64,000 nucleotides of DNA from Rhinopomastus cyanomelas (taxonomy: Eukaryota; Chordata; Aves; Bucerotiformes; Rhinopomastidae): the NCBI GenBank assembly GCA_013400115.1, contig VXBP01007098.1, forward strand, positions 2,026,513-2,090,512, read 5' to 3'. Positions 1 to 13,400 of this stretch are shown here, one piece after another (positions within the stretch are counted from its first letter, which is position 1; each line of letters starts with the position of its first letter). The position numbers were made by a program, and so were the translations under genes. The notes beneath the pieces were generated by a model. That model saw only the letters and a list, made by a program, of their open reading frames with translations, searched no databases and was not told the DNA's origin.

Positions 1-550
1 ATATTTTAGAAACATGAAAGAAAACTGATTGGGTTGCTTCTTTCAAAATGTCTTTGTTCCTTTTAAACACGTAAAAGACATCATGGATTTATCTTGCTAA
101 CAAAAATACCAAGCACGACTTCCTACAATGTCACTGTCTCCTATAATGCAATAAATATAAAAATGCTTTTCGAGACATGAACAAGTATTGCTTAAAATTG
201 GTTTTTTTATGTAATCTATCATTTCAGCTGTCACTCGGTTGAATGATTTCAAAACTAAGAATTATAACAATAGAAACGGAATCGTAAGACATTTTACTGC
301 AATGAAAATGTGAACACACAAAAAAATATTAGTGTCAAATAAGTCTATAATGGGGCATTCTGCACCTGTTTAAGTTGCCTGCTCTATGTTCACAAGTCTT
401 CAGATAGCCAGTTCACAGCAAGATGTAAACCAAACCAAAATATTCTCCTCGTGCAGACTACCTACAACTCCTAGTAGTTTGGTTGGAATGCACTCACATG
501 TGGGACGACACACAGACATATTTTAGTAATAAGAAAAACGTTCCTTATGA

Positions 551-600
551 AACATAGGATCATCATAGGATCATAGGATGTTAGGGGTTGGAAGGGACCC
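551..600 (-). mobile_element. CR1 3'-end stub
   Basis: Repeated ATCATAGGATC octamer-like tail followed by GGTTGGAAGGGACCC, the reverse complement of a CR1 3' terminus. About 50 bases survive. Confidence 0.75.
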
Positions 601-1087
601 ATTATTAAACACAAAAATGCTACTGAAACAAAATCAAGTTCTAAAAGACAGCTAGAAGACAGTATATGACCCAATCTCATGAAGTACTTATAACTTATCA
701 TTACTTGCACAATTCCCAGTCAGTTCAGAACTGTGTTTCCACCATGGTTACCTTGCTAGAAATCATGAACCAGTAACTTAAATGTAAGAGTTACGGTCAT
801 CTGAAATTTGAGAAGTTTTTATAATCTCCAGAAGCCCTTATTCATGTGCTTAAAGTACAAGATTCACCCAAATGTCATATTGTTATATTCTGGGATTTAT
901 ACAGGTTAATAGCCTTCCAAAACACTTTATTTTAAATAACTTTATTTGGAAAGGAAATGTGTTCTACAAATTCTGTTCTATCTGCAAATTTTACTTTCAC
1001 TGACTTGTTATTGGCCACGTTTTGAGCCCAGTCATCAATGTAGAATTCTGCACATGCCCCTTGAAACCTACAGCGTAGACTCTCTTA

Positions 1088-1109
1088 CTCTAGATGTGTA
1101 CATCTAGAG
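1088..1109. repeat. 22-bp near-palindrome
   Basis: CTCTAGATGT, two-base centre GT, ACATCTAGAG: perfect 10-bp arms. It lies in intron 6, about 165 bases beyond exon 6. Confidence 0.9.
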
Positions 1110-1274
1110 AACACAAACTGGGAGCTTTAAACTGGGGTTTGAAAACTTGCAGAAAACATAGCAGAAATGATAAAATTGTCTACATAACATCTCTAGGAAA
1201 TACAAAACTGTTAGAAGAGACAGTTTCACTGTAGTCTTAATAACAAACTTAAACAGTTATAAGGCTCTACTCAC

Positions 1275-1432
1275 CTATAGCACACATTTTCGGTGCAGGG
1301 ATTATGCACTTTGACTATGACAAATACATGTTGAAAGTGGGAACGAATATTTTTTGGAGTGAAAGGAAGTGCTCCTGGCTCTTGGAAGACAATGGTAACT
1401 ATGTCATTTCCTATATGCCTTTTCCTTAGCAG
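1275..1432 (-). CDS. SIPA1L2: SIPA1L2 coding exon 6 (residues 690-741, catalytic RapGAP helix)
   Basis: A 158-base exon, 52 codons plus two bases. It reads LLRKRHIGNDIVTIVFQEPG, then ALPFTPKNIRSHFQHVFVIV and KVHNPCTENVCY. HIGNDIV corresponds to the Rap1GAP helix that carries the catalytic Asn. The acceptor is TTGTCTAG and the donor TATAG|GTGAGT in phase 2. The next exon is not in the remaining 1,274 bases. Confidence 0.94.
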
Positions 1433-4400
1433 CTAGACAAGAAACATGCATTGAAAAATTAGTTATAAAAAACCCACACAAGTCCTTCACTTCAGCCAAA
1501 AGCCCAAACCTAAATAAATGAATCTTAAGAATTAACTTTTAATTAGTCATATCCTGGTTACCTATAGACAAAGGACCTACACTGCAAAAATATAGGGAAA
1601 TGAAATCTGGCTAAACTCAGAAAAATACTAGCGAGTTCTCTCACATCCCCACATTAGTTCTGCACAGTTCCTGCTCATTTTATACTATGAGAAAAACACA
1701 TTTCTCTTGCTTCAGTGCATCACTTCAGTAATAAAGTGTTACATCACTTGATATGTCTCACTATCCAAAGAATTGCACATAAATTCATTCTTTATAGTGT
1801 AATATCTTCTTTATATGAAAAATATAAAATTGGGTTTATTTTTCGATAAACCTTTTCTATGTTGCATTTTAATTAAACATTGCACTTAATATTTGTATCT
1901 TTTTTTTTCAACCATCATGAATGCTCATCACAAATTTTTAACAACCGCATACTTGAATTACAGAGCTCCGACTCATGGAAAAACAGTAGTTTTTAGAAAA
2001 CCCATTAATTCAAAAATTATAATCAGTAGCTTTAATAATGAAAAATACATTTAAGAAATAATTTAAAGCACTAAATCATTTTTACAAGCTAAAACTTAAT
2101 TCAAACCTACAAAACTTGTCTACCACTAAGGGACCACTTCTCTCTCCCCAAAAGAAACCCAACACAACACCACAGTGAAATGTTGTTCACCCTCTTCCTG
2201 GAAGGCCAATTTACCTCTCAAATTTTGTATACTTTCTTCTTAAATATCTTTGCTTATAAAACACCCATGGAAATTACTCGATGAAAAGAATTAATCTAGC
2301 ATGTGCTCCATTGCAAACACCCACCCCAAACCTACCAAGGACCTTGTATTGGTGACTAAGCATGCAGACACTTAAAGCTTTACCTGAGCTCATGTGTAAC
2401 TAAAAAGGACAGAAGATTAAATTGATTTAAAAACTTTATGGCTGAACAAGTAAAAGTTTCTCTATCATGCTATTTTACAGAACATAATCTTTCTATTATA
2501 AAAGAGTATTTGCTTGTATCCGTTCCATTAAAAGCATTTCAGCTACCAGCAAAACAAAAGCCCAGTGGCACATGCTAAAGATGAAAACCCATAACTATGC
2601 TTCCTATTATCTCCTGAGATAACTCAAAGGATGGTATCATAAGGGCATCAAGAAGGGCCAAAGCCACAATACTAAAGCACTCGGTACACCTACAGTACTT
2701 TAAACATAATCAGAACTAAAATTGCAGACAAAAGAAATAAGACTCTTGAAGAAACTTTAAAACAGATATAAAACCAGAACACACTTGGTTGAAATCATGT
2801 GACTCAGTCGCCTGCTCAAGTTTTTAAGAATAAAATAAAAACAAGGGGCTCTTAGAGCAATTTAAGACTCACACCCTGGTGCGTACAAACGAGAGCAGTA
2901 GGCTACATGGAACTGATCACAGAGCCAAGCGTGTCACATACACTTTAATTTGCTGAGCCAGCCAACCATACAATTAGATCGTAGTAGTGAAGCACAGGTT
3001 CATGTTTAGAGGTTATTATTATCTCCCAGACTGGAATTCACACCGCAGTTAAGTTTGCAAGAAACCTTCCAATTACAAGGTACAAGTTGATTAATTTCTC
3101 TCTTTGTTATATAACTAAATGCCCAATTACTCTTGCTGCGGTGGCTTAAGCCTCAGCCAACGTATTTCCATGGACAAAACTACGAAAATTAGAAAGCAAC
3201 ATCCTGTTTCATTTATTTCTGAAGGCAATCTTTGTTGTCAAGGACACGTTCTGCCTTTGTACACTCCTTCAGGAGGTTCTGCTTGCCTTTGCAGGTTGCT
3301 TAGGCAAGAACAGCAGCCAATAAGAGGCAAGTTTTAGGAATGTTTGCAGTTTTACCAGTAAGAACAGTCTTTTCAAAATCATGGCAGTTCCCATTCCCCA
3401 TCCTTAAACTATTTTTAAGAGCTTAAATCTCTATGAAGTACAAAAATAGGAAATACGAAGTCAGATCATAATTTTTAAGATCCTTACCAAGCTTGCAGAG
3501 ATCTTAGTGACTTCTTCAACATTTTACAATAAAATCAGTGTAACACTGTTCTTTATAACTGTCATGCATAAGTGCTTCTACACAACGCAAAAGCACAGCA
3601 CAGTCGTGGCTGTGCACAGAGTATCACAATGCAACGAGCTTCAAAAGGGGAGAGAAGTTAACCGGGGTGACCTGGAACATGTCAAGAAGTGCTGTGGATA
3701 GGATAAAGGACTAGGAAAATAAAGTACTGAATGGAGAAGGAGGAGGGAACACACACTTTCCTGAGGAATACAAGACAAGGATAGCATACTGAAAATGAAA
3801 AAGGAATTGAAGGAAACTGGAAGTAAGAAAAAAGATTTCTAAGAAACTCTGTCCTAGATTCCATTCTGCAACCTAGATTTTCCTCTCGATTTTTGCCTCT
3901 TGTTTGGTCGGGTTTTTTTTCAGGTTCTCAGTTTCCCTTTCCTCTCCCATTTTGAGGTCTGCTCAGGTTTGGGGATGGGGGGGGGTGCAAGGTGTGGGGG
4001 TGTGTGCTGTATTGATAATTTTTTGTCCAATATCTGCCTTTCCAACATACTCTGAAGAACTCCCAGAAGGGTTTGCAGTTACACTAAACATCAACCCCTT
4101 TTAATTGATACTAGAATGATATCAAACCAGCATGGTAGAATTTGAAGATGAACCCAATCGAGTACAATAGGCAGCCAAAAAGAAATCAGTGAAGTTTTAC
4201 ATAAGAATATATGACAAGGAAAGTGGTGTCTGGTAAGGAACATATGTTAGAAAAGCAGAATCCCTTAGGTAAGAGTTATTAATGGCTGTATTAATTTTGA
4301 GATTTTTAACTATTCAATTCTTAATTTTCAGATATGCATCTCTGAAGAAAAGCATTGACATGAAACTTAGCACATTTACAGGTTATACCTAGCCACAAAA

Positions 4401-7400
4401 ATCTACCTGCCTCTAGGGGATTTTAAATTTCTTAATAAAAATATAAATCAACAAAAAAATTAATTTCTGTTGAAATGAATTCCTGCTCTATGATTCTATG
4501 AAACAGCAGTGAAATATATTCATCAACTGATTAAATATTGAGAGTCAAATAAGAAAATCTTCAAAATTATTTTAGTATATTTCTAATTTAGATATTCTAG
4601 TATAAAATAAGTGGTTTCAAAATATGTATTTTCAATTTGTGTTCTAAAGAAGTACCAAACTCAGAAAGAAACAGCTGAACATATTACATCAGATGTGGCC
4701 AAAATGAGGACTTTGGTGTAACCACATCTTGTTATCCCAAGCATTTCAAGCACAGCTTAAATTCAACAAGTTTGTTTCACTATTGCATATCTGTTTCAAT
4801 TTTAAGTTTCCATTAAGCCAGGTGAAAACTTGATTATTTGAAGTGGTTTGGATTAATCAGGTCTGACCACGTGTACACAAGCTTAATGCAAATGTGTGAA
4901 TGGGAAACTTGCAAGGAAACAATCTGGGACATTGCAAAGGGAAAGTTTAAGGGGAAAGCCTTGAACTATGATTTGAAGAAATGGCCACTAGAGGAAAAGA
5001 AACTGGCCACACCAGTGCTGGTAGTCTTTTCTGTCCTAGGGAAGGAGCAGCTGACTTGAAAGTTCCCAGCCTCTGTTGCAGCCAAAGTGAAAATTACCTT
5101 GCTCTTTGGATCTCCTGCTGGCTCTAAAACTAGAGGGATGTCCTGATCAGGGACCAAGCAGGGCGTAGTTATGTCCTGGAAGAAGCAACAGACAGTTCTG
5201 GTGTGGCCTATTTTTGGGTCACAGGTATTTGGAATCTAACCAACGCTCAGTGCTTGCTCGTTGAAGGTCACAATCGTAGATGATGAAGAGTGACTCAATA
5301 TTCTGCCCAGTCATTACCAAACAAGGGACATAGGGATAAAATGCAATAATTTCATTGCCAGTACAAATACAACATGCTAGCAAAAAGTGAATGGGGGTCT
5401 TCATTGCTAGCAGAACCTAAAAAGACAATTACCACAGGGTCTAACTTCCCTTTACTTGGGTATGTTGAACCAGTGAGCCAAACCCTGAAGACAAGCAACA
5501 TTCATCTTCCACAGCACTTGTAAGTCTCTGTCTTGAGCACAGCTGATGCAACTGTGGTCTTCAGCATGTAAAATGTCTCAAGGAAAAACAGCTAATTGAA
5601 TTTTATTTTAACTTGTGAGAAATAACACTACTGCAACATTTCACAGCTAGGTAGGCACTTTGGAACTAGTCAGTAACAGCATAAAGTTAGACTACGAGTA
5701 AAGACCCCTTTTGCACATTAAGGCTGGCTAAATTCTGCTCAGTAGGGTGCTCTTGTCACAGTTCTTTAAGATAGTGTCCATACTGTGCACACACTGCTAG
5801 ATCCCAGCACCTAAAATAATGTGGTAGGTCTAGGTGGACTTGGAAAACTGCCACATTATTTTGATCCCAAGGAAACCATGAGCAACAACATGGTGCTTCT
5901 ACTAAATACTGAACCTGTTAAAGTGACAAAGATGAGAACTTCATAAAACACTGTGGAAAGGAGTGCTTGTTGCTGGGGAAAACCACAGAGGGTGTTAAAA
6001 CTGTACAGAAGAATTGGCACCTGACTATAAAGTAAGAAAGACACGTAAGGGAAGGATGAGAATGAAAGGAAAGCACAGGGGGTGGCTGAGCAACGCTGTA
6101 GTGAAGGTGTCACAAAGCAAACAGTTACGAACATTAGTGGACTATGGTGACAGGATACCTTGTTCTTACAAACAAGGGAAAGTCATGAAAGACAACCAAA
6201 GTCAAACTCCAAGTAAGGTCACATTTACTGTCAGTGCCTGTGATTAGCTATGGAAAACATCTCTTTCTCCTTGTAAGGCAAGCTCATTCAGTGTATTATA
6301 TCTTCTTAGCAGTGTAACTTTCTCTATTTACATGTGCCTTCCAGTTAAAGATTGTTATGACTAACTACAGCCAGAACTCCTAGTGTGCTTACTAAAGCAC
6401 ATTAACATACATTAACTATGTAGTGCAATAAGGTGTAAGTGAAAGTTTTGAGATTGCTTCATTTCTCTAATGAGCGATGGTGATCCAATACCTTGATTAC
6501 TAGCTACTGGCACACTGGAGAGTGTGATACAGCCGTCTGTCTTCTGAAAGGCACCCGCTGTACGATGTGAGTCACCTAAACATTCATATTATTCATGTGG
6601 TAAAGAGCCTGTGTCTTTTGATTCCTAATTTAGCTTGTTTAAACCACATCTAAATCCTAAATGTAACTGAGCAATATTTGCAGTTGTCTTAACTGTTCAC
6701 TTTAAACATTTCTTCAAACATTCTGCTCTATTTATAATGCACAAGCACAGTATAGATTTTCTTCCATTTCAATTTTCATTTATTGTGTCTTAAGAATTTC
6801 AATCACTTTATCTTCTTCTTGCTGGCCTGACACATCTATTTTTCTTCCCACAAAGGCCTACTGACAGGGTAGACATGAAAGATACAACTCACATATGGAT
6901 TAACAATCTTTGTGTGTGCTCTTCAGGAAGAAAGCGAGATAGCATCTTTACTTCATGACAACCCTCCAGAACAACTGAAATCTTTATAAATCTTGCATGG
7001 CAAAGAGAGAATATCTTAAAACTAAGTCCAACACTTAGCTCTGCAGACCTAGGAAAATGCAGAGTAGCAGCACAAAGTCACAAATGATCACTCTGATCTA
7101 TGAGCAATTACATGACTTTTTTCAAGTGTTAATGTTGATATATTACACCAAATGTGCTTGCATTTTTAAATTCAGTCACCAGAAATATCTGAGACAGGCA
7201 AGACAGAGTAACCTTACTGGTGCACTGCACACTTGGGATGCTGTGCTGGTTTTTAGCCATCCTTAATGCTTCAAAGATGCTCTGAATGATGACACAAGCA
7301 AAGGTAATTTTCCAGAAATAAAGTAAGTACACTGCAGTTTTCTGTCTTCACAGGCAGACACCTTGAAGTTAAGCATTTATTACTAAGCTGACACATTAAT

Positions 7401-10400
7401 AAACATTACAGGATCTTTAATATAAGGATCAAGTGGAACTTTCTAAAAAATCTTATTACATGCATATTTTAATCCTAAGACGATTTTCAAGCTTCATTCC
7501 ATTCAATGCTTAAAACACACATAAGAGGTAAATCCAATACCAACTGCAAATAACTCATTTACCACAGGCAACTTTACTTTTTAATAATATAATGGAATGA
7601 GGGAGGTAGGAGAAGTTCCTGAATTATACAGTATAAAAATCCTATGAGACTTCTTAAAATATTTCAAGAAAAAAACCACAACTCAGTCATACTTCACAGA
7701 AAACAATTCTGTTTTAAACCACTAAACCCCACCTCAATACCAAACATTCGTAATGTAAAATTGCAATTAAAAAAAACTAAGAACATACCTGTTGCCTGTT
7801 ACTGGGCATGTATGGAAGCATCGTTGATACATGAAACATTAACTCATAATCTTTATAGGTAGTATAGAGGGAATGAGTTCCTGTTGAATCAGCTGAAAAT
7901 CAATTTGATCACAAGAAGGTCAGTAAAATAGAACATTGATACTACTATAATTTCAGACACCACTATTTGCATGCCATGATTTAAATCTATTAATGCAATT
8001 TAAATCTTTTTCAGTAGAACAAAACCAGTTTGCATCAGCTAAATATCTGCTCCTTAGTTTCTTCTTATGACACAGAAGGGTCCTGCAAGGAATTGCCCAA
8101 ATGGCTTTTAGAACAGTCAGTCTAAGTGACTTAATTTTAAAACATATTCGCATTTAATTGAGCAAGAACACTTAGCTACTTGAGTAGAGCTTTATATAAG
8201 ACATATTTTCATTATTTAAAGCTATAAGGACAATTGATTAATTTCATATTTTACTAGAATTGACAATACTGCTCCAAATGTGACAACAAACACTGCAAAT
8301 ATTAAAAGCATAAAATATTTTCATACTACTATTGTGGTGCAATGTCAAATAATTTTATTGGGAATTTTCAGGTTTTTAAAAATTATTAAAACATATTTTA
8401 TGCATAAAATGAGTTAATTTTTTTTACCTTATTAATTAGAAGGTTTCTTAATACAGTTATTTCTGGATATTTACAGCAAATTAGATTATTTCTACTGTAG
8501 TAATAAATTCTTTTCATTCACATTCTTTAATATATACAGATTATTTAAGTAAGTACCATTAACTTTAAAGCAGGAGGTTGCAAACACCTTCTTGAGTCAA
8601 GACAACAACCAATTTTTCTCCTCTTTTTCCGTGTCCACTCATTTCTAAACTATAATTTAAATAGATATTTTCCACACTAATAAACATCCTCCATCACTTT
8701 CTTCCACTCACTGGTTAAGATTTTGGAGTTTTGTTCAGTTTTGAATACTAACTATATTTCAAGAAACCTTTTTACAGAAAAGGCCCACAGCCAGTGAAAC
8801 ATCTGCAAATAGAAAAACTCAATAAACAGAAACCCTATCAAACCTGAGCAAGGACTATCACTGAAACAAGACCTCTCTTTGTGGACTCTGTCCATTCCAT
8901 TCTGGTTTTTTGCAATCTATGAGAGCACAGGACGGGCCACGACCATTAACGGCACGCTGCATTAGTAAAGCTTTATAATCGTGTTACTGGATGATACGTA
9001 AACAATGCCATCAGCAATTTGCATTCATACTGAAGCACAGCAAATACAAACATTGACTTTCTTTGACAGACCAGCATGTATTTTCACATGTAAAAGTTTC
9101 TAGGTGTTATTCAGTCATGCTCTGACTGGGGTGGAAAAAAAGCAACACCAAAGCATTCTTTAGTCCTTTGAATTTTGCATCCCTCTTTAATAATTCATCC
9201 CAGAAGTGTGATAACTACACCACGTTAATAAGTATGTCTACAAATTAATTTGAAAAATGAGCTATTATTGTGTACCCAAATAGGATGAATAGTCTCTAGC
9301 AAGCCCGAGTTATTAAAGTGAAACAAGCACAGATTTAAGCAAAGAGGCAATAATGTTAATAAATATAAATGTGGTGCTTGTACAGTTTGACAGGGCTACA
9401 GAATTGCAGCTTTCCCACCTTATAAGTAATAAGTTAGAACCTGTCATATGATTCAGCTCTCTTTTTTCACCATTTCCCAACACTACTAGTGATGGAGAAT
9501 CTGAAAGATTGCTTGAGCTGCAAACAAAGCTGGTTGCCCTTCATTGCAAAAGCACGAAGCTTTATCACCGACTTTGTATAATTTATTTCCCACTGGAGAT
9601 CGGCCTTCGGACAGTTTATCTGCACTGGGTACCGACCACAATGTACACACATGGACAGTTCAACACATTTCTAACATGAATCATCAGGTCCAGACGTATT
9701 CCAGTTCACTGAAGATTGATGGCGAAGTTGCAAAAACACAAAAGAGACTCCTAAGAGCCATGCCAGATCAGGTAGATAAATGGAAAAAGGAACAAAGAGG
9801 CAAGTAAGAGGATTTATTGATTCCTAGATCCCCATGACTATCTGAAAGGCAAAATATCCCCAGCAAAAATAAGGCTACAAATAAAATAGTATAATAATAG
9901 AGTGGTTTGGGTTTGAAGGGATCTCTACAGGTCGTCTGGATGAGTCTAGTTTCTACCACAGGTTGGAAACATGACTTACTTTTATTATCTAGCTGAGCCC
10001 TGTATTTACTAAATCCTTTTAGACGCACTCTCTGCCCCAGCAAATCCAGGAACTCCTCAAACGCTGGTCCTGCCATCTCATTATTATACATCTCTTCCTC
10101 TGTGCTTTGGCCTGCTTTGCAGTAAAGGATACCAATCTTATGTTGAAAACTCAGCTGAAATAAAAAGAAATAAAAGAGAAAAAGAACAATTGCAGAACCA
10201 AGTCATTACTAGAACAAATATCAACAATTACAATACTAACACAGTCATAACTCCTTGCAGAAGTTACCCAAAACTGAAAAACAAGTGTTCCACTTTGGGA
10301 AATCAAGTCACCACACAAAACACAAAACAAAACCAAAAAACTCCAACATCTCTCTTGAAGAAAAACTGGATTGTCACTATCCAAACACAGATGAAGACAG

Positions 10401-13400
10401 TATACCAAGGCTTCTGACTGACTTCCCTATAAAAGCAAACCCTAATGCATGCTATAGTAGGAGAACTTTACTTGGCATTTTTCATAATTGTGCTCTTTCT
10501 CAGATTCAAAACAAGGTGAGGTTATGTCCCTTTATTCCTACCCTTTAAAGTTCAGTGCGGTTCACTAAAACAGGCCCTCAGAACAGTAGTCCCTGATATA
10601 TGTCATCTTTTACCCTTCCCAGAAAATCACCCATTATTGGAAATTATTTTGCATTTTGAAAAGTATACTTCAAGCCAGAAAGAGTTGTGTTAAAGAAACT
10701 GGCCTTGAATCTAGAATATTAAAAGAAGATAAATTTACTTTCATAAAAAATTACACCTAAAAGCTTTAAAAGTCCAAAAAGTGATGATTATTTCTTGACT
10801 AGAATATCTTGGTTTTTTAGCATACTTAAGGTGATGAACACGAAACTTCCATGTGAATGGATTAGTCCTTTTATTCCTAACTGACAGTTTTCAGAGCTTC
10901 ATTTCAAGTGATAGAGACCATCAGTCGCACCAGATTCCCTCAAGATATCTGTCTGTACTCACAGCTCAAACTCTCCAACTGTATCACAGAATCACAGAAT
11001 TATCAGGTATTGGAAGGGACCTCAAAAGATCATCTAGTCCAATCCCCCCGACACAGCAGGATCACCTAGACCAAGTCACACAGGAACACATCCAGGCAGG
11101 TTTTAAATATCTCCAGCGAACTGTAGACTTCTTTAAACCTCAGTTCAGTGTCTACAATGTACAGTATGTCAAGACTGTAACTGGAGCAAAGGTGACAAGA
11201 ACAGTCATCACAGTCATAGGTAACATATGATCTGCTACGGTAAATACACTGTAAAACTCCAATCCATAGACATGCTACTGCACTTATGTTTTTCCACAGC
11301 AATTTCGAGTAAAAGCTCCAAAATGAGAAGTGGAGTCAAGTAAACATACACCCATGAAAAGAAGAAATGTCAAAAGCTTCATTTCAAACTTCAAATAATC
11401 CTTAACCTCCGCTCTCCAATAAATGTTGCTTTTCTCTATTGTAAGTGGAGAGCTGTACATAAGGCAGTTGCCAACAGGCAATTAAAGAAAAAAACAACCA
11501 ACCAACCAAAGAAAAACATTACCCAAACCCTCATCACCCCTGGAGAAATAAAAGCTTTCACTACTCTTTTACTAACCTAGTCTCCTGTGTTTTAGTGATG
11601 CTACTGCTTTTTTAAAAGCTGGTATTCTTTGTCTGTCATGCAAGTCAAGATTTAACTTGACAGCATCCTCAGTTAACTATTTACCTTCATGCTCAAACAA
11701 CACACAAAATACCCAACTTACTGAAGATTATTGAAGGCCACAGATCACTGACATTAATTATCTCATGCCCCAAATGAAGTAGCAGAGAACTGCTAGATTA
11801 CAGGCACACAAAAACACTTTAGAACACCAGCTGGACCTAGAGCTCTTTCTTCCTATGACGTTAAGCTTGTCCATAGAGTAATTTTTTCTCATTTTAATTA
11901 GTACAAACAGGCCTAAATCCGATTTCAGGCAATCTATATTCACAGCAACAGTCACTACAGAACTGGTCTATTAGTACAAGATCTCCTGTGTCTTCGGCGA
12001 CCCCAGAGTCCATCTTCTCCCTTTGACAACTGCACAGTGGAAAGCTAACATTAACACGGAGGATACTGGAAAAGAATTAGTCATAGAACCATTAGATTCC
12101 AGGAAGCACTGCTGTTATGGCACTTGCCAGCAGAGACCTAAAACGATCGTTAACTCAGTGCCACCTTTATCCCAGCTCTGTGTCAAATAATGTAGCCTAA
12201 ACCACAGGGAATTTGAGTTCATTCCTTTGGCTTCCCACAAGAATTGAAGAGTGGAGACGTTTCAAGCTAACTGAGCCACCTACAACAGGGGTAACAACTA
12301 ACAGCAAAGAAGCACTTGGGCAAATGATGAAGTCTAGAAATTGCAGTCCTGCTCCTTCATTCATTCTTAGGGAACCAGTCACTCTTGAGTTTTCACTAAT
12401 AGCATTAGAACTCAAAAAATATATACTCCACAATTACATTGTTGTCTTTCAAAGCATGGTTTAAACATTGTCCTAGGAAACACTCAAGATGAGAATCTGA
12501 AACTCCTCAGCCCAAGGAAGGAATTAATCCCAGTTTTCACTACATGGACAAGCAGTGTAAACACCAGGCAATCACGCACAAATGTGATTCCACCAACACT
12601 ACTACTCCTAAACAAGGCAGCAGCTGCAGGCTCACTTGCAGTGATATGAACCTCCAACCCATGTGCTAGGAGCACTTAGGGCTATGAAACTGGAAGACTC
12701 AAGCAAAAGAACACTCATTACCAGATTCTGTGGAGAAGCAGAAATCAAGGTACCTTTAGAACATCAATGCCTAAGAAGGAAGAAACTAAATCAGCTTCAT
12801 CACGATCTTATTTGGTGTGGGAAGACTGTCATGGAAAACTATCAGAACATTCAAAACTGATAAAGTTTGCAATTTCTGAGATGGTATCTCAAGCTTATTC
12901 ACATCTTTTAAAGTAAATAATGCATACATTGTTCCAAATCTATTACTCTGAATCCTGCCACGTTGTCATGTTCTTATACAATCTAGATTCATGAGCACAT
13001 AGTAATAACTTCCACCACATGAAGAATTTTGGCTTTTTTTCTGGAAAGGAAGCTTGAGAAATCAAACATTCAACAGCTACTAAAAATCACCACGATCAAA
13101 ACTCCTTACTCCTTTAGGCTTTTTGTAAACTACAGTCTTTGGCTTAGAGAGAGGCGACCCTTTCCTAAAGGGGTGTGAGTGGAACCAAAAAGCACACGTA
13201 CAATAAATATTAGCAGAAAGGAGGGAAGATCAAATAGGGTGGGATTAGAGTTTAAAAACAAATCCTGTCCGGGTTATGTGGATTATCGACAGCCAAATCT
13301 AATGCAAATCATCATATGCCAGAACCAATTAGGACAATGAAGATTATTTATTTATTTAGTCAAATTAGGTCACCCATCCAATCTTCATCTGTTTTCTACT

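Larger units (their letters stand above)
1..1274 (-). other. SIPA1L2 intron 6, 5' part
   Basis: Intron sequence downstream of exon 6 continuing beyond the window. It contains a short CR1 tail (551-600) and a 22-bp near-palindrome (1088-1109). No further coding exon was found here. Confidence 0.8.
1433..7788 (-). other. SIPA1L2 intron 5 (6.4 kb)
   Basis: AT-rich intron with no CR1 fragment that I could recognise. It holds the candidate cassette exon (5098-5175), within a relatively GC-rich, protein-like stretch at about 4840-5410, and a G-run cluster (3971-4000). Nothing else is recognised. Confidence 0.8.

Noticed and set aside
1..1274. Next SIPA1L2 exon after 1275
   Set aside because: No segment matches the expected continuation of the RapGAP domain; the exon must lie beyond the window.
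12081..12110. Possible CR1 tail (CATAGAACCATTAGATTCC)
   Set aside because: Too short and without the GGTTGGAAGG core.
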